Below are positions 8,265 through 18,000 of a stretch of DNA of 64,000 nucleotides, in pieces. This DNA comes from Kitasatospora sp. NBC_00374 (GTDB taxonomy: Bacteria > Actinomycetota > Actinomycetes > Streptomycetales > Streptomycetaceae): assembly GCF_041434935.1 (NCBI RefSeq), contig NZ_CP107964.1, positions 5,191,001-5,255,000 on the forward strand. The letters are read 5' to 3'. The notes below the pieces were generated by a model. That model searched no databases. It was not told the origin of the DNA and worked only from the letters and a program-made list of their open reading frames with translations. How positions within the stretch are numbered: position 1 is the first letter of the stretch; each line of letters begins with the position of its first letter. A program made the position numbers and the translations under genes.

Positions 8265-10937
8265 TCAGAGCGCGTTCCTGCGCTGCAGCACGTTGTAGGA
8301 GATCCAGCCCGGCATCACCGGCAGCCAGAAGGTCAGCAGCCGGTACAGGAAGACGGCGGGGGTGGCCGCGGAGGGCGGGACGTTGCCCACCGTCAGGGCG
8401 CCGATCAGGGCGATCTCGACCGGGCCGATACCACCCGGGGTGGGGATCGCGGAACCGGCCGCGTTGGCCGTCAGGAAGACCACGGCGACCGCCGAGAAGG
8501 TCATCGACCCGCCGAACGCCTGCACCGAGGCGTAGAGGCAGGAGGTGAAGCTGAGGGTCAGCAGCAGGATGCCGCCGAAGCCGCTGACCAGCTTGGACGG
8601 GGTCTGCATCAGGTCCAGCATCCGGGGCACCACGCCGAAGAACAGCGAGCGGACCCGGGTCACCACGAACCGCCGCAGCGGCGCGACCGCGGCCACCACC
8701 AGGGCCAGGACGGCGGCCGTCAGCACCCCGATGATCACTGCCCGGGAGGCGCCCAGGTCCCCGTTGGTCTGGCTCCCGGTGATCAGACCGAAGCCGAACA
8801 GCAGCAGCAGGTGCCCGGCCAGGCCGGCCAGCTGGGAGGCGCCGACGCTGGCCACCGCCTGCCCGGGGCGGATCCCGGCCTTCTGCAGGTAGCGGGTGTT
8901 GAGCGCGATGCCGCCGATCGCCGCGGGCGCCACCAGCTTGACGAACGATCCGGCCAGCTGGGCCGCCACCGTCCGCTTGAACGGCAGCCGCTCGGGCACG
9001 AACCCGGTCAGGCTCATCGCCGCCGCGACGTAGCTGGCCGCCGAGGCGACCAGTGCCACCGAGGCCCAGGCCCAGTTCATCTGGGACAGCTTCAGCTGGC
9101 CCGGCTGGATGGTGGTGAGCGCGAGGTAGGCCGCGAAGGTCAGCGCGATGACCATGATCAGCGTCTTCGGCTTGAGCCGCTCCAGCTTCGCCGGAGCCAT
9201 CGGCGCCTCGGGTGCGATCTGCAGGATCTGGCCGCGGATCCGGCTCAGCAGATCCTCGCCGGCCACCGCGATGTCCTCCTCGGCCTGCTCCTGGGTCCGC
9301 TCGCCCGCCGCGACCTGCTCCAGGGCCAGCGCCTGGGCGGCGGCCTTGCGCTCCTTGGTCATCCGCTGGAGGTCGATCCGGGTCGAGCGGCTCAGCCCGA
9401 CCGGCTGGAGCAGCGGCAGCGCGGCGGCCACCCGCTCGGGGCCGAGCACCCTGGTCGCCACCGCCACCGACCGCTCCGGGCCGATCCGCAGCGCGAAGGT
9501 GGTGAGCAGCTGGGCGACGTCGATCCGCAGGGTCAGGTCGCCGGCCGCGATGTCGCCGCCGGAGAGGTTGACCAGGCAGCCGGTCTTCTCGTCCATCACC
9601 AGCAGCGACTCGCCGGTCAGCCGGCGGTGCGCGATCCGCCGCTCGTGCAGGGCCCCGACCGACTCCCAGAGCGAGGCCATCACGTCGTCCGTGACCTCCT
9701 CCTCGGTGAGCTCGTCCAGCGTCCGGCCGGAGACGTTCTGGTAGACCAGGATCGCCGCGTCCGGGCCGAGCTCCGAGGTGGCCACCAGCTGCGGGGCGCG
9801 GGCGCCGGAGGCGGCGGCCGCGTAGGCGATCAGGGCTTCCTGCTCCAGCGCCTGGCGCAGCGACTGCGGGCTGCGCCGCACCGCCACCGAACGCAGCCGC
9901 AGCCGCCGCCAGGCCCGGTAGAAGAAGCCGGAGGCCTGCTGCTCGCGGTCGATGATGTGGACGTCCAGCAGTGGCCCGTCCTGCTGGGTGACCAGGTAGC
10001 GGCGGGTGTCGCCGGGGGCGTCGGGCGCGCGGTGCGCGGCGGACGGGGTGAAGCCGACCTTGCGGAGTCCGATCAGCAGGGTCTTGCCGGTCGGCCGGAT
10101 GTTGGGCGAGCCGATCGCGTACAGCGTGCCGTACGCGACGGACCAGCCGATCAGGACGGTCAGCAGCAGTGAGAGCGGGGTGGTGTAACCGCTGATCAGC
10201 TCGGTCGTACCGCTGAGGATGACCACTATCCACAGCGCCACCCGCCACCGCGGGCGGCTCGACATGCCGACGGCCGTCATATAGGCGATCACCGGGGCCA
10301 GATACCCGTGCACCGGGTCGGTGAGGGTGTCCCCGGAGGCGTCCCGCAGCTGGGTGAGGGCCTCCCGGACGGTGCCGGGGGCGCCGGCCGCGACCCACCA
10401 GTCCACGCCCAGCGAGACCCCGTACGCGAGCACCGAGGCGAGCACGCCGTCGGCGACCCGCAGGCCGTCCCGTTTGATCAGCCGTTCCACCGCGAAGGCG
10501 AGCGGCACGGCCAGCACGGCCACGCTGGAGACCAGCGCGGCGATGGTGCTGAGCAGGCTCGGGACCTTGTCGGTGTTGTTCGCGATGTCGTTCTCGATGC
10601 CGGTGGTGGTCGCGACCGCGACCTGGGCCAGCACGAAGACGGCGATGATCGCGAGCACGCCGGCGATGAACCGGAGCAGGTCGGACGGGCGGTGCGCGCG
10701 GGGCGGGAGCAGCGGTTCGTCGATGGCCAGCCGGTGCTCGGCATGCTCCGGAGCGGGCGGCTCGTCCGGGCCGGGCCCGTCCTGCGGCCGGGCCTGCCGG
10801 GGCGTGCGGCGGGGGGTGAGGTCCGGCGCCTTGTCCAGCGAGACGGCCTCGGGTTCGGTGTGCTCGGGGCCCGCAGAACCGTCGGTGGCGGACTCGTCCG
10901 AGCCCTTGTCCACGTTCACGTCTGCCGTCCCGGTCAT
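8265..10937 (-). CDS. lysylphosphatidylglycerol-synthase-TM family protein with pseudokinase domain
   Basis: An 890-residue protein. After an acidic N-terminus come about six membrane segments (residues 85-290). A protein-kinase-like domain follows at about 340-510, and then a second membrane domain of the LPG-synthase/flippase-TM type (585-885, e.g. LIMVIALTFAAYLAL and PTPGGIGPVEIALIGAL). The kinase part looks inactive: the HRDLxxxN loop reads HRRLTGESL (about 437) and DFG is replaced by LSGGD. No soluble aminoacyl-transferase domain is present, so lysinylation of lipid is doubtful. The ATG at 10937 has AAGGA upstream; 10958 is an alternative. The family sits beside moeZ and adnAB in many actinobacteria. 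The role is inferred to be membrane-lipid handling. Confidence 0.85.
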   Translation of the reverse strand: MTGTADVNVDKGSDESATDGSAGPEHTEPEAVSLDKAPDLTPRRTPRQARPQDGPGPDEPPAPEHAEHRLAIDEPLLPPRAHRPSDLLRFIAGVLAIIAVFVLAQVAVATTTGIENDIANNTDKVPSLLSTIAALVSSVAVLAVPLAFAVERLIKRDGLRVADGVLASVLAYGVSLGVDWWVAAGAPGTVREALTQLRDASGDTLTDPVHGYLAPVIAYMTAVGMSSRPRWRVALWIVVILSGTTELISGYTTPLSLLLTVLIGWSVAYGTLYAIGSPNIRPTGKTLLIGLRKVGFTPSAAHRAPDAPGDTRRYLVTQQDGPLLDVHIIDREQQASGFFYRAWRRLRLRSVAVRRSPQSLRQALEQEALIAYAAAASGARAPQLVATSELGPDAAILVYQNVSGRTLDELTEEEVTDDVMASLWESVGALHERRIAHRRLTGESLLVMDEKTGCLVNLSGGDIAAGDLTLRIDVAQLLTTFALRIGPERSVAVATRVLGPERVAAALPLLQPVGLSRSTRIDLQRMTKERKAAAQALALEQVAAGERTQEQAEEDIAVAGEDLLSRIRGQILQIAPEAPMAPAKLERLKPKTLIMVIALTFAAYLALTTIQPGQLKLSQMNWAWASVALVASAASYVAAAMSLTGFVPERLPFKRTVAAQLAGSFVKLVAPAAIGGIALNTRYLQKAGIRPGQAVASVGASQLAGLAGHLLLLFGFGLITGSQTNGDLGASRAVIIGVLTAAVLALVVAAVAPLRRFVVTRVRSLFFGVVPRMLDLMQTPSKLVSGFGGILLLTLSFTSCLYASVQAFGGSMTFSAVAVVFLTANAAGSAIPTPGGIGPVEIALIGALTVGNVPPSAATPAVFLYRLLTFWLPVMPGWISYNVLQRRNAL

Positions 10938-11080
10938 CTGGTCTTGTCCTTGTATCATCGCGCGCTGCCCCGAAGATGCTGCCATGCCGCGGCGTCCGGT
11001 GCTGGACAGGGGGCGCATCGGGCGCGGCGGATCATCCGCGAGGGGTCCCGAAATCGACCGGATGCGGAAGAATGCGGCAG

Positions 11081-11425
11081 ATGAGCGAGCCCTCCGACCT
11101 CCACCCCGCAGGCGCCGGGCACGACCTGCCGCCGTTCGCCGAGGCCGTCCTCGACCTCACCGAGCGGATCCCGCCCGGCCGGGTCATGACGTACGGGGAC
11201 GTCGCGGAGTACCTGGGCCAGGGCGGCCCGCGCCAGGTCGGCCGGGTGATGGCGCTGTACGGTGCCGCGGTGCCCTGGTGGCGGGTGATCCGCGCCGACG
11301 GGCGGCCGCTGCCCGGCCACGAACTCCGGGCGCTGCCCGAGTACCGGACCGAGGGCACCCCGCTGCGCACGGTGGCCGGCGAGCCCCGGGTCGACCTCCG
11401 GCAGGCCCGCTGGGACGGGCGGTAG
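11081..11425 (+). CDS. alkyltransferase-like protein (ATL), MGMT DNA-binding domain
   Basis: A 114-residue protein with the winged-helix DNA-binding fold of O6-alkylguanine-DNA alkyltransferases: PPGRVMTYGDVAEYLG, then GGPRQVGRVM. The alkyl-accepting motif PCHR is changed to PWWRVI, so the reactive Cys is Trp. This is diagnostic of ATL proteins, which flip and bind alkylated guanines and hand them to nucleotide excision repair instead of reversing the lesion. The ATG at 11081 (MSEPSD) is chosen. It lies directly upstream of adnA in the same direction, the same arrangement as in mycobacteria (Rv3204), consistent with a repair block. Confidence 0.9.
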   Translation: MSEPSDLHPAGAGHDLPPFAEAVLDLTERIPPGRVMTYGDVAEYLGQGGPRQVGRVMALYGAAVPWWRVIRADGRPLPGHELRALPEYRTEGTPLRTVAGEPRVDLRQARWDGR

Positions 11426-11478
11426 CGAACCCGCTCCGGCACGCCCCCGATCCGGTCGAACCGGGTGCGCGGGCGGGA

Positions 11479-14400
11479 ATGACGGGGCAGGATCGTAGGC
11501 TCGATACGGGCGGGCCCCACGAGGCCCGCCCCGACGCTGACCGAAGCACCACCGCAGTACGACCGTTCTGGACCGCATTGACCTCCCCTTTCCGCCTGGT
11601 GCGCAACCCGCTCGCGCAGCCCGCCCCGCCTGTCCTGGACCAGTATCAGCAGGCGGTGGTCGAGCACGCCTCGGGCCCGCTGCTGGTGCTCGCCGGGCCC
11701 GGCACCGGGAAGACCACCACGCTGGTGGAGGCCGTCGCCCGCCGGATCGCCGACGGTACCGACCCGGAGCGGATCCTGGTCCTCACCTTCAGCCGCAAGG
11801 CGGCGATGGAGCTGCGCGACCGGATGACCGCGCGGGTCGGCAACGGCCTCGCCCCGCAGGCGACCACGTTCCACTCGTTCTGCTACGCCCTGCTGCGCGC
11901 CCACCAGAGCCCCGAGGAGTACGCCGAGCCGCTGCGGCTGCTCTCCGGCCCGGAGCAGGACGTGATGGTCCGCGAGCTGCTGGCCGGTGACGCCGAGGAC
12001 GCCCGGCTGGGCGTCGGCCGGATCGGCTGGCCGCTCGACCTGCGGGCCTGTCTGACCACCCGCGGTTTCGCCGACGAGGTCCGCGCGGTGCTCGCCCGCA
12101 GCCGCGAGCTCGGCCTCGGCGAGGCCGAGCTGTCCCGCTTCGCCGACGGCGTGCAGCGCCCGGACTGGGCCGCCGCCGCCCACTTCCTCGCCGACTACCT
12201 GGACGTTCTGGACCTGCGCGGGGTGCTCGACTACGCCGAGCTGGTGCACCGCGCGGTGCTGCTCGCGGAGCGTCCCGAGGTGCGGGCGCAGCTGCGGCAG
12301 CGGTACGAGGTGGTCTTCGTCGACGAGTACCAGGACACCGACCCGTCCCAGGTGCGGCTGCTGCGGCAGCTGGCCGGCGACGGCCGGGACCTGGTCGCGG
12401 TCGGCGACCCCGACCAGTCGATATACGCCTTCCGCGGCGCCGACATCAACGGCATCCTCGACTTCCCGCAGACCTTCCGACGGACGGACGGCGGCCCCGC
12501 CGAGGTCAGGGTGCTGCGGGTCTCGCGGCGCTCCGGCGCCGTCCTGCTCGCCGCGTCCCGGGAGCTGGCCCGCCGGATGCCGATGGGCCGGCTCCCGGCG
12601 GACAAGCTCGCCCAGCACCGTGCGCTGCTGCCCGCCCAGGAGGGCGGCCGGGTCGAGGTGTACACCTGTCCGACGCCCGGCACCGAGCTGGACACGATCG
12701 CCGACCTGCTGCGCCGCGCCCACCTGGAGGAGGGCGTGCCCTGGGGCGAGATGGCGGTGCTGGTCCGGGCCGGCGCCAGGTCCATCCCGGGCGTCCGCCG
12801 GGCGCTGACCTCCGCCGGGGTGCCGCTGGAGATCGACGGTGACGACCTGCCGCTGCGCGAGGAGCCGGCCGTCACCCCGCTGCTGCTGGCCCTGCGGGTC
12901 TGCGCCGAGCCCGTCGAGGCGCTCACCGCGGAGCTCGCCCACACCCTGCTCACCGGCCCGCTCGGCGGGCTGGACGGCTCCGACCTGCGGCGCCTCGGCC
13001 GGGCCCTGCGCGAGGAGGACCGGCTCGCGCTGCGGGCGGCGGCCCGCGCGGCCGAGCGTGGTGCCGAGGAGTGGGCGGACGGCGAGTGGGACCTCACCGA
13101 GCCCGAGCCGGAGGCGGAGCCGGAGCCGGAGCCGCAGTACGAGTCCGCGCCCCGGTCCGAGGGCGGGCTGTCGCGCCCGGCCGTCCCCGCCCAGCGGCGG
13201 GAGGGTGCCCGCGGACCGCTTCCGCGGGCGCCGCGCGCCGCCGAGGAGCTGATCCGCGAGGCGCTGGCCGAGCCCGAGCGGCTGGTCGCGATGGAGCCGC
13301 TGTACGCCCGCCGGGCACGCGACCTGGGGATGCTGCTGCGCAAGGTCCGGGAGTTGCTGGCCGGTGGCGGCAGCGCCGAGGAGGCGCTCTGGGAGCTGTG
13401 GGACGGCAGCCGCCGCTGGCGGGAGCGGCTGGAGCGGGCCGCCCTGCGCGGCGGCGCGGGCGGCCGCAACGCCGACCGCGACCTGGACGCGCTGTGCGCC
13501 CTGTTCGAGACCGCCGCCCGGGCCGAGGAGCAGGTCGCGGGGCACCGCGGCGCGGCCGAGCTGCTGGCCGAGCTGGAGGCCCAGGACATCGCCGCCGACA
13601 CCCTGACGGTCCGGGCCGTGCGCCCGGACGCCGTCCGGCTGATGACGGCGCACCGCTCCAAGGGGCTGGAGTGGCGCCTGGTCGTGGTGGCCGGCGTCCA
13701 GGAGGGTCTGTGGCCCGACCTGCGCCGCCGCGGCTCGCTGCTGGAGGCGGACCGGATCGGGCGGGACGGCCTGGCCGAGCCGCTCTCCCCGGCCGCGCTG
13801 CTCGGCGAGGAGCGCCGGCTGTTCTACGTCGCCGCGACCCGGGCCAAGGAACGGCTGGTCGTGACCGCGGTCAGGGCCCAGGCCGAGGACGGCGACGAGC
13901 CGTCCCGGTTCCTGCGCGAGCTCTATCGCGAGGAGCTCGACCCGCGGACCGGCCGGGTGCGCGGCAGGACCCCGCAGGTCACCGTGGAGGACGTCACCGG
14001 CCGCCCGCGCCGGCCGCTCTCGGTGGCCGCGCTGGTCGCCGAGCTGCGCTCGGTCACCGTCGACCCGGCGGCGCCGCCGGGTCTGCGGCAGGCCGCCGCC
14101 GAGCGGCTCGCGCTGCTGGCGGCCGCCGCCGACGAGGACGGTGTGCCGCTGGTGCCGGCCGCGCACCCGGACCGCTGGTGGGGCCTGCTCGACCAGAGCG
14201 CCGCACCCGAGCCGCTGCGCGAGCCGGGGGTGCCGGTCCGGCTGTCCGGCAGCGGGCTGGAGCAGTTGGAGAGCTGCGCCCTGCAGTGGTTCCTGGACAA
14301 GGACGTGAAGGCGGCCACCGGCACCACCGCCGCCCAGGGCTTCGGGAACGTGGTGCACGCGCTGGCCGACGAGGTCGGCTCCGGCCGGACTCCGGCGGAC

Positions 14401-15027
14401 CTCGCGGTCCTGATGGAGCGGCTCGACACGGTCTGGGACGCGCTGGCCTTCGACGCGCCGTGGAAGTCCCAGCAGGAGAAGACCGAGGCCCGCTCCGCCC
14501 TGGAGCGCTTCCTGCACTGGCACGTGCTGGAGCGGGACCGCACCACGGTGGCCACCGAGCACGGCTTCGACCTGACCCTGACGGTGGGCGGGGTCGCCGT
14601 CCGGATCCGCGGCTCGATGGACCGGGTCGAACAGGACTCGGTGGGCCGCGCGTACGTGGTCGACTTCAAGACCGGCAAGCGGATCCCCACCGACAAGTCG
14701 CTGCCCGAGCACAAGCAGCTGGCGGTCTACCAGCTGGCCGTCCGCAACGGCGCGCTGGACGGCCTGCCCGGCTTCCCCGAGGGGGCCGCGGCGGGTGGCG
14801 CCGAGCTGGTCCACCTGCGGGAGCCCGCCAAGCGGGACGCCGAAGGGCCCAAGGTCCAGCACCAGGGCCCGCCGGACGGCGAGCCGTGGATCGAGAACCT
14901 GCTGGCCGACGCGGCCGGCCGGGTGCTGGCCGAGCGCTTCGTGCCGACCGCGGGCGAGAACTGCGCCCGGTGCTCCTTCCGCGCCAGTTGCTCCGCCCAG
15001 CGGGACGGCCGACAGCTGGTCGAGTGA
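11479..15027 (+). CDS. adnA: AdnA-type UvrD-like helicase with RecB/AddB-like nuclease domain
   Basis: About 1182 residues. The SF1A motor has Walker A GPGTGKTT (about 72), Walker B VDEYQDTDPSQ (280), GDPDQSIYAFRGAD (309) and motif VI YVAATRAKERL (783). The C-terminal PD-(D/E)XK nuclease shows VVDFKTGK (1061) and QLAVYQLAV. Four Cys (ESCALQWF at about 932, then CARCSFRASC at 1162) form an AddB-like 4Fe-4S staple. An acidic Glu-Pro-rich insert interrupts the motor near residue 540. It pairs with AdnB to resect DNA double-strand ends. ATG 11479 is tentative; TTG 11578 and GTG 11599 are in frame. The subunit name follows the mycobacterial gene order. Confidence 0.88.
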   Translation: MTGQDRRLDTGGPHEARPDADRSTTAVRPFWTALTSPFRLVRNPLAQPAPPVLDQYQQAVVEHASGPLLVLAGPGTGKTTTLVEAVARRIADGTDPERILVLTFSRKAAMELRDRMTARVGNGLAPQATTFHSFCYALLRAHQSPEEYAEPLRLLSGPEQDVMVRELLAGDAEDARLGVGRIGWPLDLRACLTTRGFADEVRAVLARSRELGLGEAELSRFADGVQRPDWAAAAHFLADYLDVLDLRGVLDYAELVHRAVLLAERPEVRAQLRQRYEVVFVDEYQDTDPSQVRLLRQLAGDGRDLVAVGDPDQSIYAFRGADINGILDFPQTFRRTDGGPAEVRVLRVSRRSGAVLLAASRELARRMPMGRLPADKLAQHRALLPAQEGGRVEVYTCPTPGTELDTIADLLRRAHLEEGVPWGEMAVLVRAGARSIPGVRRALTSAGVPLEIDGDDLPLREEPAVTPLLLALRVCAEPVEALTAELAHTLLTGPLGGLDGSDLRRLGRALREEDRLALRAAARAAERGAEEWADGEWDLTEPEPEAEPEPEPQYESAPRSEGGLSRPAVPAQRREGARGPLPRAPRAAEELIREALAEPERLVAMEPLYARRARDLGMLLRKVRELLAGGGSAEEALWELWDGSRRWRERLERAALRGGAGGRNADRDLDALCALFETAARAEEQVAGHRGAAELLAELEAQDIAADTLTVRAVRPDAVRLMTAHRSKGLEWRLVVVAGVQEGLWPDLRRRGSLLEADRIGRDGLAEPLSPAALLGEERRLFYVAATRAKERLVVTAVRAQAEDGDEPSRFLRELYREELDPRTGRVRGRTPQVTVEDVTGRPRRPLSVAALVAELRSVTVDPAAPPGLRQAAAERLALLAAAADEDGVPLVPAAHPDRWWGLLDQSAAPEPLREPGVPVRLSGSGLEQLESCALQWFLDKDVKAATGTTAAQGFGNVVHALADEVGSGRTPADLAVLMERLDTVWDALAFDAPWKSQQEKTEARSALERFLHWHVLERDRTTVATEHGFDLTLTVGGVAVRIRGSMDRVEQDSVGRAYVVDFKTGKRIPTDKSLPEHKQLAVYQLAVRNGALDGLPGFPEGAAAGGAELVHLREPAKRDAEGPKVQHQGPPDGEPWIENLLADAAGRVLAERFVPTAGENCARCSFRASCSAQRDGRQLVE

Positions 15028-15063
15028 CCCGCACTGTCGGTGCTTGCGGTTAGCGTTGTCGGC

Positions 15064-18000
15064 GTGCAAGCCGTGCTCACCCACCCCGACCAGCTGAAGG
15101 ACCTGCTCGGCATTCCCTTCAACCGGGAGCAGATGCTGGCCATCGGCGCCCCGCTGGAGCCTGCCGTGATCGTCGCGGGCGCCGGGTCCGGGAAGACCAC
15201 GGTGATGGCCGCCCGGGTGGTCTGGCTGGTCGGCTCGGGCGCGGTCCGGCCGGAGCAGGTGCTCGGCCTCACCTTCACCAACAAGGCGGCCGGCGAGCTC
15301 GCGGAGCGGGTCCGCAAGGCACTGCTGCGGGCCCAGGTGCTGGAGCCGGGGGAGGACTCCCTCGGCGAGCCGGAGATCTCCACCTACCACGCCTTCGCGG
15401 GCCGGCTGCTGAAGGAGCACGGGCTGCGCCTGGGCATAGAACCGGACGTCCGGCTGCTCGCCGACGCCACCCGCTTCCAGCTCGCGGCCAAGGTCCTGCG
15501 CTCCGCCCGCGGCCCGTTCCCCGGGCTGACCGGTACCTTCTCCGCGCTGGTCGCCGACCTCATCGCGCTCGACGGCGAGCTGGCCGAGCACCTGGTCGAG
15601 CCGGCGGCGCTGCGCGCGTACGACGAGGAGCTGCTGGACACCCTCGCCACGGTGCGGCTGAGCAACGAGGACCTGCGGGCCGTTCCCACCGCCGCCCGGG
15701 CCCGGCAGGAGCTGCTGCACCTGGTCGAGGACTACCGCGGCCGCAAGCGCTCGGCCGGCCTGATGGACTTCGGCGACCAGATCGCCGCCTCCGCCCGGCT
15801 CGCCCAGCAGCGGCCCGAGGTGGGCCGGCTGCTGCGGGAGCAGTTCCGGGTGGTGCTGCTGGACGAGTACCAGGACACCTCGGTCGCCCAGCGGCTGATG
15901 CTGGCCGGCCTGTTCGGCCGGGGCGAGGACTCCGGCCACCCGGTCACCGCCGTCGGCGACCCGTGCCAGGCGATCTACGGCTGGCGCGGGGCCTCGGTCG
16001 CCAACCTGGACGACTTCCCGGTGCACTTCCCGCGCCGCGACGGCACCCCCGCCCCCCGGTACGCGCTCAGCGAGAACCGCCGCAGCGGCGGGCGGCTGCT
16101 CGACTTCGCCAACCGGCTCGCCGCCCCGCTGCGTGCCATGCACGAGGGCGTCGAGGCCCTGCGCCCGGCCCCCGGCGTCGAGCAGGACGGCTTCGTCCGC
16201 TGCGCGCTGCTGCCCACCCACGCGGAGGAGATCGGCTGGCTGGCCGACTCGGTCGCGCATCTGGTCAGGACCGGCACCGCGCCCGGCCGGATCGCCGTCC
16301 TGTGCCGCGGCGGCGCCGCGTTCCCGGACATCCACGCCGCCCTGGTCGCCCGCGAGGTGCCGGTCGAGGTGGTGGGCCTGGGCGGGCTGCTGCAGCTGCC
16401 CGAGGTCGCCGACCTGGTCTCGGTCTGCGAGGTGCTCCAGGATCCGACGGCCAACGCCGCGCTGGTCCGGCTGCTGATCGGCCCGCGCTGGCGGATCGGC
16501 CCGCGCGACCTCGCCCTGCTCGGCCGCCGGGCCGCCGACCTGGTCCGCACCGAGCGGCTGCCCGGCGCCGACCCGCTGGCCGCCGCCGTGGCGGAGACCG
16601 ACCCGACCGAGGTGGTCTCGCTCGCGGACGCGCTGGAGACCTTCCTGGAGGCCCAGCCCCCGGACGAGCTGCCGTTCTCCCCGGAGGCGAAGATCCGCTT
16701 CGCCCGGCTCGCCCGCGAGCTGCGCGAGCTGCGCCGCTCGCTGGCGGAGCCGCTGATGGACGTGCTGCACCGGGTGCTGGCCGCCACCGGCCTGGAGGTG
16801 GAGCTGGCCGCCTCCCCGCTGGCGCTGGCCGCCCGCCGCAGGGAGACCCTGCACAGCTTCCTGGACATCGCGGCCGGCTTCGCCGACCTGGACGGCGATC
16901 CGGGGCTGTCCGCCTTCCTGGCCTTCCTGCGGGCCGCCCAGGAGTACGAGCGAGGGCTGGACAACAGCCTGCCGGGCGGCGAGGACACCGTGAAGGTGCT
17001 CACCGCGCACAAGTCCAAGGGCCTGGAGTGGGACGTGGTCGCCGTCCCCGGCCTGGTGAAGGACGTCTTCCCCGGTAGCAAGGGCCGCGAGCGGTGGACG
17101 AGCACCAAGAAGGTCCTGCCGCACGCCCTGCGCGGGGACACGGCCACCCTGCCGGTGGTGACCGGCTGGACGGCCAAGGAGCTCGGCCTGTTCAAGAAGG
17201 AGATGGCCGCGCACTCCACCACCGAGGAACTGCGGCTCGGCTACGTGGCCTTCACCCGGCCGCGCTCCCTGCTGCTGGCGAGCGGCCACTGGTGGGGGCC
17301 GAGCCAGAAGCGCCGCCGGGGGCCGTCCGACTTCCTGCGGCAGCTGCGGGAGTTCTGCGAGCGGCCGGGCTGCGGCGAGGTCGAGCGGTGGGCCGAGGAG
17401 CCGCTGCCGGACGCGGAGAACCCGGTGCTCACGGTGTCGGTGGAGACACCGTGGCCGCTCCCGCTGGACCGCGGTGCCCAGCAGGCCCGCCGCCGGGTCG
17501 CCACGGTGGTCCAGGCCCGGCTGGCCGGGCAACCCGGCCCCGAGCCGGTCGGACTCACCCCCGAGAGCCTGCGCACGGTGGCCTCCTGGGACCGCGACCT
17601 GACCTCCCTGCTGGGCGAGTTGGAGAAGTCCCGGCGGACCGTCCGCGAGGTGCCGCTGCCGGGCTCGCTGTCCGCGTCCCAGCTGATGCGGCTCGCGGCC
17701 GACCCGGACGGCTTCGCCCGCGAGCTGGCCCGGCCGATGCCGCGCCCGCCGCAGCCGGCCGCCCGCCGCGGCACCCGCTTCCACGCCTGGGTGCAGTCCC
17801 GGATCGAGCCGCTGCTGCTGATCGAGCCCGGCGCGCTGCCGGGGATGGACGAGGACGGCATCGAGGACGAGCGCGACCTGGCCCGGCTCAAGGAGGCCTT
17901 CCTGCGCAGCCCGTACGCCGCGCGCCGTCCGCTGCGGGTCGAGGCGCCCTTCCAGCTGATGCTCGCGGGACGAGTGGTGCGCGGCCGGATCGATGCGGTC

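Noticed and set aside
11032..17784. A 2250-codon open frame on the minus strand across adnA and adnB
   Set aside because: Its product is Gln/Arg/Gly/His low complexity with no motifs. Long antisense frames arise because G/C third positions in the sense genes avoid stops on the opposite strand. Both sense genes have full helicase and nuclease motifs.
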